From assembly GCA_026413225.1 (NCBI GenBank), contig CM048552.1:196181553-196245552 (forward strand): 64,000 bases of DNA, in the 5' to 3' direction. Made by a program: the position numbers and the translations under genes. Numbering within the stretch: the stretch's first letter is position 1; every line of letters starts with the position of its first letter. A model generated the notes under the pieces. The model made no database searches, was not told where the DNA came from, and saw only the letters and a program-made list of their open reading frames with translations. Source of the stretch: Otis tarda (taxonomy: Eukaryota; Chordata; Aves; Otidiformes; Otididae). Positions 1 through 11,000 of this stretch are shown here, in pieces.

Positions 1-1470
1 CTGAAACCCTGATCCAGTCAGTAACTACAACATTCTCATTAAAGCTTTGTTTACTCTGCTCATAAAGAAGTTTACTCACTTAACCAGAAAAGAAAATTCC
101 CTTCTAAAAGGGAATTACAGTGTGAAACCTACCACACATGAGATTGGAGAATGTGGTCTCTATGCTTTTGCCCTGAAATCAAGAAGTCAAAGACATTCAA
201 TATATGGACTGTTTCTAATCACGTTTCCATTTCCACGTGCACTCACTCTTGTGTGATGCTGGTACCTTGAGCTGCTTCACCAAGACACATTACAACCTGA
301 GAGAGTCCCACAGAGGACAGGCAATGACAAAACGTCCTATAAGGCAGAAAAATCTAAACACATCTTTTAAAATGAGGGCCCAGCCCTGGGACAGGTTCTG
401 TAGCACAGCTCAGACCTCTGCTCCTCAGCAACGCAGCACAAAACTGCCATACCTCAGCCAAAGAAATATCTCATGACATGGCAAGTGCAGAAGGCTGCTC
501 TCCTCTGTCTTGACCAGGCCACAGAGGAGATCTGACGTACGCTAAGGCTGTGGCAAGAACATATGCTGAAATAGAACATTTTGAAAGGCTTGGTTTATTC
601 ATATTTAAATGAGATTCTTTGCTATACAAAGATTTTCTTTGTTTTGATATTTAAAGTCTCCAAACATGTGGAGTATTGCAGTCTGGGAGTCACTAGAAAG
701 GTGAACAATAATTTGTCAGGTAAACGAGCACATCGGTGTATAAAGAAAGCTGATTGGAGTTGGAAAGGTGCCTTTGGATTTGGTTTTGCTTTCAACAATA
801 CAATAAGGTTTGGGCTTGTGCTGAAGTTGGCTGCCTTGCCAAAGGCTATTTTTACAGGGAGTTACTGTGGAAAGAAGCCAATTAGACATAAAAGAATATT
901 TAAAAGTGAAAAAAATGCTTTCAATGGACATGAGAAAAGAGTTCTCCTGAGAAAACAAAGCACATGCCTAATCATTTGAGCCATATTCTTCCCTCAGGTA
1001 CACAAGTGTAGAAACAGATTATTTCCAGGGACTTTGAATGAACTACTCTGCTTTTAATTGGTGGCAGAATCAGTTCTATTTTGTTCACTGGACCTGTTTT
1101 AAAAATATGAAGAACGTGAGCTTTATTGCCAAACATGAGTCTGAGCTGGACCACCTTCTATGTTAGCTTCATTTGTATAGGCAGCAAAAACCCCTTTTTC
1201 TCTATCCTGATTTGTTTCTTTTTAATTAAAACATGAAAACCATAGGTATACAACATCTAGTTGTGCGTATGTGGTGGCTGCTTTCTGTACATGAAAGTAA
1301 TTGAATTCTCTTCTGTTTCTATATACAGAGTGATTGCTGCTGTCTTCACTGTTAATCTTGTTAATTTTTGCTTAATTTGGAGCTGGATTTATTGAATCAA
1401 AAGTTTAGAGTTGGAAAATGTTTTGATTTTCAGTGCACGGTGGGACACATTTGATGTGAATTGCTTGCAT

Positions 1471-1513
1471 GTTTGTGTGAGTGTGCGTATGTGCATGCAC
1501 ACACAACACACAT
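1471..1513. repeat. TG/CA alternating purine-pyrimidine tract
   Basis: A TG-rich half (GTGTGAGTGTGCGTATGTG) runs directly into a CA-rich half (CACACACAACACAC), giving about 43 bp of mostly alternating purine and pyrimidine with an imperfect dyad centre at GTGCATGCAC. Such tracts can adopt Z-DNA or cruciform forms; nothing here shows that this one does. Confidence 0.55.
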
Positions 1514-4500
1514 TAACAAGTAATAAAAGATATCTCTCTGGTTCATTTACGCGGTGGAGATCAGATTATGAAAGGTTAAACCATTAAACAAATGCTAATG
1601 CACTCTGATGCCTGGACCTTGTCCAATAGTACCTGCAGCAGCTGTCAACCTAATTAAGCCAGATGTGTGTTAAGTGTAAACGGACCTCCCAGGAGGAACA
1701 ATAACAGATTTTAGGTCCTTAGGGGGCTCAGGGCACAAATGCATATAGTGTTTCTGAAGGAAACATCACCCCTACCTTGTGAGTTTTCTGCTCATTAGTA
1801 CCATCCTGATTGTACTCCTCTGGGACTGGGCTTGGGGGAGAAGTCTCCTTTCATTCCAGCTAAGGCCAGCAAGAATGCTCATTTCCAATTGATTCTGGCA
1901 GTCATGACATTTACTCAACACTCTAATCTCTATTTTTTTAACCTCCACTTTACTCTGTCTGTAACGTATTTTAAAAGTGACATTTATCCTATGCCAAGTT
2001 TGCCAACCCTTTAAGTATATGTGCAGGCCATAAACTGATAGAGAGGATCTTAATAAGCCTTTTAATATTAACAATCAAGAGAAATCTACAGAGCAGGGAA
2101 ATATTAGGTAATTATGAGTATGCAGTGTGCAATAATGTGTTACAATAAAAAAGAAAATCCTTTTACAGTGTGAAAATATTATGGGAAATTAACAAAAAAC
2201 ACTTAGCAAAATTTAAAACCTGCTCAAACTTGCAGCTGAATTGTTTCTTGTGTGCTATTAACTGCAATACATCCAGGGGAAAGAGGCTAGAGAAGTAGAC
2301 CTGCAGACTTTTACACCTGGTCAAGGAAAGACAGGTCTCTGAGAGTTACCATACGTGCTGAATTTGACACTTACTTTCTCACTTCACAGCCAAGCTATGG
2401 CACCTCTTTTGAAAAAAAAAGCAGAACAAACTCAGAAAGGAGCATCACAGAATAAAATGGAGTGTGGTCCAGATCATCTGTGATTAACAGGAAGACCTCC
2501 ACTAATTTCCTGGGAGGTCTGTCCACCTACATTTTCTTTGGATCTGGCCCTAAGTTCTCCTCAAGTCACCTCTGATGATCTAATAAAGACATATGGTGCC
2601 ATGTTGCCTTAAACAAATCTTCACATGAAAATGTGCAATTATGCAATAGTTTTGCTTTTCCTTGCACTCAGCATTCACTGTCTATTGAGGCATTAAATTA
2701 AGTTACAGCTGAACTAAAATAAATTAACATGTACTGACTAGGACCCTAAGTATAAGTATATTTTAATGTCATATCCATAACAGATTACTTTTCTAATGAG
2801 TTTTCCTATCAGATCTCTTTCTGTAAGACCAGAACATATTCCTCAGGTTATAACCAAGCACACTGGTGTGGTGCTGGGATATGAACTGTTGAGCTAGTCT
2901 TCCTACTCAGTGCTACAAAAGTGCATACAAGACCTTTGAAGAGAGCAGGTTTCTCCTATTCCATCATTACTGGCCCGTGTTAAATGCACTGTGTACTTGT
3001 GTCCTTAATACCCCATTTCCTTGGCTCACTGATAATAGGGTAGCTAAATGAGTATGCTAGCTTTCCTAAGGCGGGAGGGTAATTTTTTATGGTCCGTTGA
3101 ATCTCCGTGTTCTTGATGTTGTTCTCAGTATCCCCAGTTTCAGCACACGGACACAGGATTTGGGACCCAAGCTCATCCGTGTGCTGCAGTTGTTGTTGGC
3201 CAGGACTCAGGACTCATGCTCCAGCCAATGCCAAGCAGCAGAGTCAGGCTCTCGCTTGCACCTCTTCTGGACCAGGGTTCTCATGGGCTTTGCAGCATAG
3301 GAAGATCGGGAGGCTCCTGCCAGCATCTTCCCCCATGGATCCCTTCTGGGAAAGCAAAAGATGACCCAGGCTCTTAGGCTCTCCTCTCCCTCTTAGCACA
3401 TGAGCTGTGGTGATAAGAAAAGAGGCTGAGACCACACTTTTGTCAAAAGCATTAAGAAGTGCATTTCATAAGGTGATCCATCCTTTCAGCGTGCTGGATA
3501 CATTTTGAGCTTTTCTGCTGTGGCAGACTTGGTAGGGGACTCACATCGTGCATAATACACTGTATTATACACTATATGTATACATAATGCACTGCAGAAC
3601 ACATAAATCCTTGAGGTACTGGCAGGATGGGCATTAGTATGATTGCATCCGTGTGATCAAGTACACAGGGTAATTCTCCTGAACTGATGTGTCTGTACTG
3701 CAGAGCCCTGCGCCACTTCAATGGCCCAGCTTGTTCTTAGCTTCCACGGGGATGTCTATTACAATATCCCACTGTGCCATGTCAAGTAGCGGGAACACCT
3801 ATTTGGGGATTCATCTGAATAGCACAGATCAGAGGGACGGCTCTCTGAAAGTCCCTGCTTCTCCACATCAGCTGCAGAGGTAGCCTAGTTTGACTGCTCA
3901 GCCCTTCTCCATGGTAGGTGTCTAAGGTTACATGAGAGGAGTTTCACTTGCAGTTTCTGGAATGAAATAATTTTAGTAGGTGTGAGCTGGATGCAAAGCC
4001 ATTCAGCCCTGTCGGAAATAGGTCTGTTCCTCTAATGCCCAGAACAACAGCTCTAAGCAATTAAAGAGCTGCAAGGTCAAATCCTTTGGTGCCTTCGGAG
4101 TCTAGTGAATACAAGGATGGGTAGCAGCTGAGCACAATAGGTTGGATTGCAGATTTGAACCTAGTTTGCCAAATCCCACAAAAGGAGACAGGTTTCTCTT
4201 TAGGCACCTAAATCCTTTATTTAATGAGGCTTCGAGTCCTTTAGATACTGCTAGTGAAATGTCTAATAAAGTTGCACATAATTGGAGTGTGCATGTGACA
4301 GAGTTTAGTCTCTGAGCAGTATGTTTCCAATTTTAATAAGTCAAATAATTTAAGTCAATTTTTTTTTTTGTACAATGACTTGGAAAAATGTTACACAACA
4401 CAGTGATAAAATGAAGATAATAAGTTTTATCACTCTGAAATGATAAATTGTAGAGCGGGAAAAGGAATGACATTTATTTCAAGCATTTCAAGCATATTTT

Positions 4501-6330
4501 AATCCAGAAGAAGTAGGCTGGTGTAATATGCTTTCTAGTAACCTCATTTCTCTCCTGTGAAAAGAAGACTAATAAGAGTGGAAACACTGAGTGTATTCGG
4601 AAGGCTTTGAAACCAATTAATCACCTGCGGAATTTTTCATAAAACATTATTTCATTTGGGACAAAGTAGGAGCTGAAGTAATTTAAGGATGTCAGATTAA
4701 AAAAGTTTTCACAGGTAAACATGCAATTCCGTGAGCATCAGAATTAATGACTCCTACTTTCCAATGGATTCATTTCTTGTGTCTATGAAGTGGCACACTG
4801 ATTTAAGCTTTTCCTACTTTCAGGGCTGGGGCTTCTCACCACAGGGATTTAGAAAGGAATCTGGGCTTGCAGGCTGGGTGAGAGGTACAGTACACTGCAA
4901 TATTTTAACGACTCTGGACAACTGAAGCTAGAAGGTGAACCGTGGAAATGGTATTTGCCTTGTAGCTTAAATAGTGTGAGTGAACTCGATGAGATTATGG
5001 CCATTTTAATTCTTCGCTAATGTCTGATGTGGTTTAACTGAACCGTTTTAATTCACACCAAGATAAATTTTCCTAGGTTACTACTTAAAAGTGAAAAAGT
5101 GGAGAGGGTATAAAAACCAGCAAGGGTCCTTTTGCAATCTTCTGGCTAAGTGGCCTTAATATTAGGTAGGAAATATTTAGTGTCTTTGAAGTTACAGGTT
5201 CAGAACTGGTTTAATCTTTCCACCAGAAGAAAGATAAACTGAGATCTGTTCAATTTATTGTCTGGATTTTTTTTTCTGATAAGACTACAATAATTTAAAT
5301 ACATTCCATTTTGTAGGAATGTAATTTAGCACATGATGTGTTTTCTAAGAATGAAGTCTAGATATTTACAAGGTAGCACGGTAGACGTGTTGTCACTGGA
5401 CGCATTTCTCCTTCCACTTCCGTACTGCACCCTGCAAAATGGCTGTGGGCAGCCACCCGCTGCTCCAAAACCCACTGCAGCTCTCCGTGCTCCTTCATAC
5501 AAGGTTTGCAAGATGAGTGCAGTTGAAAAGTGCATACAAAGTCGTTTAATGTCCTGCATTAGCTGCTCTGAAAAAAACAGAACAACTCATTTATCTACAT
5601 GTCTTCCTTAGTGAGGACTTTAGGACTATACATGAGAAATACTGCCATTTCAGCGAGATAATATTAGTTTTAGAACACTGGGCAAGTGAAAGAAGGAGTG
5701 GGTGAGCACATCTAAAGAACTTCACTGACTGCTTTGCTGAAATATTTTCAGATTTCACATTCATGTACATAAGCTCTTAAGTTTTAAGCTTTGGAAAAAA
5801 ATTGTTTAACCATTTAACTTGTGATTAATATTTATCTTCACCTACTGCTTCTTTTCATTCCTTAGCTGACCTTTTTTCTGAGGGTATATTTTTGAATGAT
5901 ACACACATTTGTGGGTGGAAGGGACAAACAATCTAGGTTAAATGTCCAGTCTTTTAAAACCTGTCCTTTCTCTCTTGGATCAAAAGATACAAGGAGAAAA
6001 CATGAAGACAAAAGAAGATATTAACAACTCAGTTTACAACTTCACTGATTTCATTGGTGTGGTACTAGTCATACAAACGGATCACATGTGCAGGGAAAAT
6101 ATTTTTTTTCTAAGTGTTAAATGCAAGGATTAGGTTCCAACTGCAGCCCAGTTGTTGCTTTATGAAATGCAGCTGTTTTCTGACATTTGATAGCTAAAGC
6201 CAATCATGGAATTAAATACTGAAAAATATTTTTTGTTACTTTTTGCTTTTAATCTCACATTGGCATTGCTGCTGTGCTTATCTGAGGCCCTTCCAGCACA
6301 GTTATATACGTTATTTCTGTCAGTCGCTTG

Positions 6331-6614
6331 GTTCCCTCCTCTAACGACCATCTTCTTCTTGCCTCCCTTTTCTTTTCTCACGCTTTCCCATCCCCTCACC
6401 TTGCCTCTCTGTTCTCGCAGTCTCTTTGATCACCTGTGTTTCCCGCCATCATCTCTTCTCTGTCCTCTTTTTCCTGGGTCACATTTTCTTCTCACTCCGT
6501 TCATGCCTTTCCTTTATTTTCCTTCCAGTAATCAATCACCCAACGCTTACCAAGCTTGTAAACTCATCCTCTTGCATCTCCTTCCCTCTCTTGCCCCAGT
6601 CCTCCCTTTGGCCA
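6331..6614 (+). repeat. Pyrimidine-rich low-complexity block
   Basis: About 280 bp dominated by C and T on the plus strand, with runs such as CTTCTTCTTGCCTCCC and further CT-rich sequence to about 6720. It has no fixed repeat unit. The 142-codon frame at 6206-6634 crosses it and owes its Leu/Pro/Phe/Ser-rich translation to the base bias, so I do not call it a gene. Confidence 0.55.
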
Positions 6615-6906
6615 CCATAGCAAATTATCGCTGACCCCAGAATTGCTCTTCGTTCCCTGCATCCACCTTCCCCCATGGATTCTCTCTCCTGCTCTCTTCA
6701 CATCCAGTTTCATTCCTCTGGTGCCAGAATCTCCTGGCAGGGTACGTGTCAGGGCACCAAACCTAGCACCATAAGGACAGTAGACATATGAGGACAGAAG
6801 GTATAGTCCACCCTTGCAGCAGTCCCCGTGGGCATTTCACTGGTGCTATCAAGCTCACAGGGTCAGGTGTGGGGCAACCTGGACTGACTACAAGGAACTG
6901 GCATAT

Positions 6907-6911
6907 GGGAG
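6907..6911. repeat. Left target-site duplication of solo LTR 1
   Basis: GGGAG immediately before the terminal TG of the LTR, matched exactly by GGGAG at 8060-8064. Confidence 0.8.
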
Positions 6912-7094
6912 TGTCGTAGTTCAGCCCCGATCGGGACCAGACTACGCAGTCTCTCTCTCACTCCCCCCACCCTCCGAGAGAATAGGAGGAGATGATATAA
7001 GGAAAAACGGCTCAAGGTTTGAGATAAGGTCAGGGAGAAATCCTTAAAGTTACTACCACGGGCAAAACAGACTCGACTTGGGGAAAACTATTCA

Positions 7095-7100
7095 TTTATT
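7095..7100 (-). terminator. Candidate polyadenylation signal of LTR 1
   Basis: AATAAA on the minus strand (TTTATT on plus), near the low-coordinate end of the LTR, where the R/U5 region would lie if the element is in minus orientation. Confidence 0.4.
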
Positions 7101-7324
7101 TCTAAAATTAGCAGGAGAATGAGACAGAGAACAAGATAACCTCCCCCCACCCCTCCCTCTTCCCGGGCTTAACATTATCTATACTACCTCCCCTCCCGAG
7201 CGGCACGGGGGGGGAAAAGGGAATGGGGGTTGCGGTCAGTTCATCACGCATTGTTTTATGCCGCTGTGTCATCGTCGGGGGAAGAACTCCTCGCATTCCT
7301 CCTCTGCTCCATCGTGGGGTCCCT

Positions 7325-7563
7325 CCCACGGGCCACGGTCCTTTGTGAAACTGCTCCGGCGTGGATCATCTCTTTCACGGGGTGCAGTCCCTCTAGAACA
7401 GCTGTCCCAGCGGGCCCTCCACGGGCCACAGCCTCCTTCAGGCCTCCACCTGCTCCGGCGTGGGGTCCTCCACGGGCTGCAGGTGGATCTCTGCCCCTCC
7501 GTGGACCTCCATGGGCTGCAGGGGGACAACGCGCTCCACCATGGTCTTCACCACGAGTTGCAG
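7325..7563. repeat. Degenerate tandem units inside LTR 1
   Basis: The motif CCACGGGCTGCAG and close variants recurs at about 7325, 7375, 7419, 7470, 7509 and 7550, spaced roughly 39-50 bp. Two units also share CTGCTCCGGCGTGG just upstream (7351 and 7450). This looks like an old internal minisatellite of the LTR. Confidence 0.6.
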
Positions 7564-7878
7564 AGGAATCTTGGCCAGGAGCCGCATTACTCCTCCCCCT
7601 CATTCTTCACTGACCTTGGCGTCTGCAGCCGTTCCTTACAACAGGCTGGCAGACGCCTCTCAGGATCCTTTTTACATCTTGTTCACTTCTCATCTCCTCT
7701 CCACTTCTTGCAGCCAGGCTGGGCCGAGTTGGGCCCAGTCTGCTGCCTGGCGGGAGGCCAGAGGGTGAGGCCTGCAAGGCCCACGAGGCTCGCGCCTCCC
7801 CCTCTCTGCCCCCCGCTCAGCTGCTTCACATCTCTCCCCTCTCTCTCTTTTTTTTTTTTTTTTTTCTGTTTTCCCCTG

Positions 7879-7886
7879 CTTAAATA
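7879..7886 (-). promoter_or_regulatory. TATA-like box of LTR 1
   Basis: TATTTAAG on the minus strand, just downstream (on that strand) of a GC-rich segment with a CCAAT-type ATTGG at 7926-7930. It fits a U3 promoter if the LTR reads to the left. Activity is unknown. Confidence 0.35.
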
Positions 7887-8059
7887 CGTTATTGCAGAGG
7901 CGTTATCGCGGGACATTCTGCTACCAATTGGCTCGGCCTTGGCCAGCAGTGGGTCCGCCCTAGGCCCGGCCGAGTCCACTGAACAAAGGGGAGCAACTTC
8001 TAGCAGTTTCCTACAGAAGCTACCACCTTAGGCCCCCCCTCACTAACAAAACCAGAACA

Positions 8060-8064
8060 GGGAG
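8060..8064. repeat. Right target-site duplication of solo LTR 1
   Basis: GGGAG directly after the terminal CA of the LTR, identical to 6907-6911. Confidence 0.8.
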
Positions 8065-11000
8065 AAAGTTATAAGGTCCTTTACAAGATGATGACCATTT
8101 TTGTCTATTTTCCAACATAAAAATACTTAATAATCTTAGTACTATCTTGATAATGAATTATTCTTGTTTTGATACTATTGATACTTGATACTATTCTTGT
8201 TTTGCATGGCACTGTTTTGTTAAGTCTTCATGGTTTTATATGCATACGCACACATATATCTAATATAAAATCTTCTCTTAAGATCCTCACCAGCTAAACA
8301 CAGTTAGAGCTGCCACTGCTCACATGAAAGCTTCTTAAAGTTTCAATCACCTGCATTATAATTGGCATTGCCATTATAAAAACTGCTGAGCCTATTTGAA
8401 AGGACTTTAAAAAATCTGAGTGTAAAAATAAACACATGGATACCTCAGAAAAATGGTAATGGATTCACTTCTGTCCTTGATCACTTGAGTCACATTTCCC
8501 ACTGAGCTGCCTTCATGGGACCGAGGGCAGAGCTGATCTCAGTGAGTTTATATTGGAATAACGCTTAGATAAATAAACCAAACTTGAGGGCTGTAGGTAA
8601 TCAAAATTGAACACAGCATCACAGGAAAATGGAGACTCAGATGTGCTTCAATGATGAAGACAGGCATGGCCCGCTCTCCTGGTATGTAATCTAATATCCT
8701 CTTCTAAAGCTGGACAATAAAGATATGTTTATTTAACCGTTTCACAAAGGCCTCTGCTTCCTTATCGAGAGCGATGTCCTGACACTGGCAAACTGAAGGA
8801 ATTTCAAGGAAACGGAGCGATCATCCTTAAAGTCACCATAAAAAATGGTATGCACTTTCATCATTGTTCACATAAGGCACTGAACTTATTTTTGGTCACA
8901 TACCTCTCAAGCGTGCCTTATTTAGAAGGCTATCAGTGACTTTTATACAACGCCTTATCAGCATTTGAGGCACATTTAGTGCTTCTTCATTTCTACTAAA
9001 GAAAATGTACTGGTCCTAAGGAAAGAATTAAAAGTTGTTTCTTTTCATTTTACTGAGAAACAGGTCATTTATGAGGACCAGCACACCTGTGAAACTTCCA
9101 CTGTCTCAGTAACTCTGTAATCAGTGCACTCTGCAACAGGCACAATTTTCCCTCTGTTTAGCTGGCTTAAACCTGAAATGTCTACATCTGAGGGGAAAAT
9201 ACAGATGGGACGTTTGCTCAAGTTACGCAGTGGACAAATCCCTTTGTAATTATGCTGCACATTTGTACTTCCTGCTATGGACAAGGGAATGAAAAAATAA
9301 TTACAGTAATTTGCCAAATAGGTTTACTAGGCTTTTGGAAATAGGTTCTAAGAAAATAAGACTTGTGTTTGAAGGAAAATTCCTTACCTTTCACTCTGTC
9401 AACATCTAATAACAAGCCACTATTGTATGAAAGAACTAAGAGGGTAAGCAAATCACATCCCACTCCAGCAATTTTTTCCTTACAAAATAATGTATTGTTC
9501 CTTTATATTGTAAGTCAGAGTGCTGATTTCAGACAGTCCTTCTCATAAGCTAGTCTGAAAGTGTAATCAACTACAATCTGAGAAGCTTTCTGTAAAAACA
9601 AATTTGGTCAGAATATTTCTGAGACTAAGCTCAGAAAGCAAAATGCTTTAGTACTAATATCTGCTTGCAATACGTAAGATGACAGTTGTTGGGGTTTGGG
9701 TTTTGGTTTTTTTTTTCCCCTAAACAGAGTGTCCTAACTCAAAAACCTCTTGACTATGCACTAAGGCAGCGCAATTGCAGCTCAGCCCGCTCTTTGATGT
9801 CTGTACCTGTGCTGTGCAGACAAATTCCTGGTCAGCGCTTTGCTCAAAGGTAGACACTGCAGAAACCACCCATAAAACATACTAGAATATGAGGCTATTT
9901 TTAGATCTTTCATTTTCTTCCTTTTGACTTTTCAATGCCTAACAAACTTGAAAGTATTGTTACTGGAAAAGATTTATCATAAATTTTTCCTTGAGATAGT
10001 ACATCTCATAGAGCAGTTACTAGCCCTTTAGCCAGGTAAAACTACCAAGCTGTGAAAGTAATCAAACAAACTTATTAATATTCCTTAAATGATTTTACAC
10101 AAACTGATTATAGTATAATGTTGCCACTGGACGTTATAGACATCGGGATATCTACTGTGATTATTCTTATAGACGCAACACAGACTTTAATGAAATAAGA
10201 AATCAGTCACCATTTTCATTCCAACATTTTGAATGAAAACAAAAAGTAGTTTTCAAATAAATATCAGTAATAATAATACTCATAAAATAATTCGTTGAAC
10301 ATTTGAAAAATAAAGGGTTTATGCTGGCTTCATGCTTCTTGTTCCAAGCTGACACTTGGCTTGAAGGAGCAGGAATGTCACTGCAAAACCTGGTAAAATA
10401 ATTTACATTATTAAATATATATATATTTGACTGAAAACTGAATCCCAGTTCACTTACTCTTCTACTGGCATGAAACTCAGCTTCCTCACAGGCCCTAGGG
10501 GACAGTGCAGCATGCCAGTGTAAATTAAGGCAATTCTCCCAGTAGACAGATAAGAATCAAGTCCCCCAAAAGGTGCTAGACTAAGGGACACACATGTAGA
10601 ACGAAGTCCATCATATTTGGTGGAAATGCCAGGCCTGAAGCACAGGGTGAGGGGAGGGAGTGAGAAAAGTCTTACAAGTCTCACTTCCCAGGAGGCTGGG
10701 ATGAAGCCAGGGCATCTTCCATCCAATAACCTTTGCTGCAGGGAGAAAGAGCTTCACCAACACCACATAGAAATTATAACTGGTCAAGCAAGGCCTGACC
10801 AGGGGTTCAACCAACGGCCAGGAGTCCACAGCCACCTGTTCTATGCACTTTTCTATTTCATGGTGTAACATTGGCGAGTTTGCATATCTCCTACCCTCAG
10901 TCAAACTAATCAGCATCACAGGGTCCCTAGAGAACTAGGGGATATCGTATTCTTCCATCTTATGAGGTCTAGGAAGCTCCAATTGGGATATGCATATAAT

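Larger units (their letters stand above)
1..6906. other. Unrecognised non-coding stretch
   Basis: AT-rich sequence without a recognisable gene. Open frames such as 581-979 plus (132 codons) and 5333-5611 plus (92 codons) match no family I know and lack domain-like motifs. The stretch holds a TG/CA alternating tract (1471-1513), a 15-bp odd palindrome at 3553-3567, short T runs and a pyrimidine-rich block from 6331. Segments near 1590-1760 and 4590-4720 have the balanced, repeat-free look of conserved non-coding DNA, but that is only an impression and needs alignment. Confidence 0.6.
6912..8059 (-). mobile_element. Solo LTR of an avian endogenous retrovirus (LTR 1)
   Basis: A 1148-bp element starting TGTCGTAG and ending CCAGAACA: canonical TG...CA ends with imperfect inverted termini, flanked by an exact 5-bp duplication (GGGAG). 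It is far richer in GC and CpG than its surroundings, which is why long frames open on both strands here (for example 7258-8031 plus); these are compositional shadows, not genes. No gag, pol or env sequence lies beside it, so it is a solo LTR left by recombination between two LTRs. The minus orientation is inferred from a TATA-like TATTTAAG (7879-7886) and an AATAAA (7095-7100), both on the minus strand. A 5-bp duplication is typical of ERVL-type integration, but family assignment from length alone is weak. The body resembles an LTR widespread in birds. Confidence 0.85.

Noticed and set aside
581..979. 132-codon plus frame
   Set aside because: The translation is AT-biased (many Lys, Phe, Ile), matches no family I recognise and has no supporting context.
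3553..3567. 15-bp odd palindrome TAATACACTGTATTA
   Set aside because: It is short, AT-rich and likely by chance in 64 kb; no neighbouring feature gives it meaning.
4130..4200. Segment with GATTTGAACC that could suggest a tRNA/SINE B box
   Set aside because: No matching A box at the right spacing, and the rest does not fold like a tRNA.
6206..6634. 142-codon plus frame rich in Leu, Pro, Phe and Ser, with a signal-peptide-like start
   Set aside because: It lies over a pyrimidine-biased block, and the composition alone explains both the hydrophobic translation and the lack of stops.
7258..8031. 257-codon plus frame
   Set aside because: It sits entirely inside the CpG-rich solo LTR, where several frames on both strands are open; the translation has no domain.
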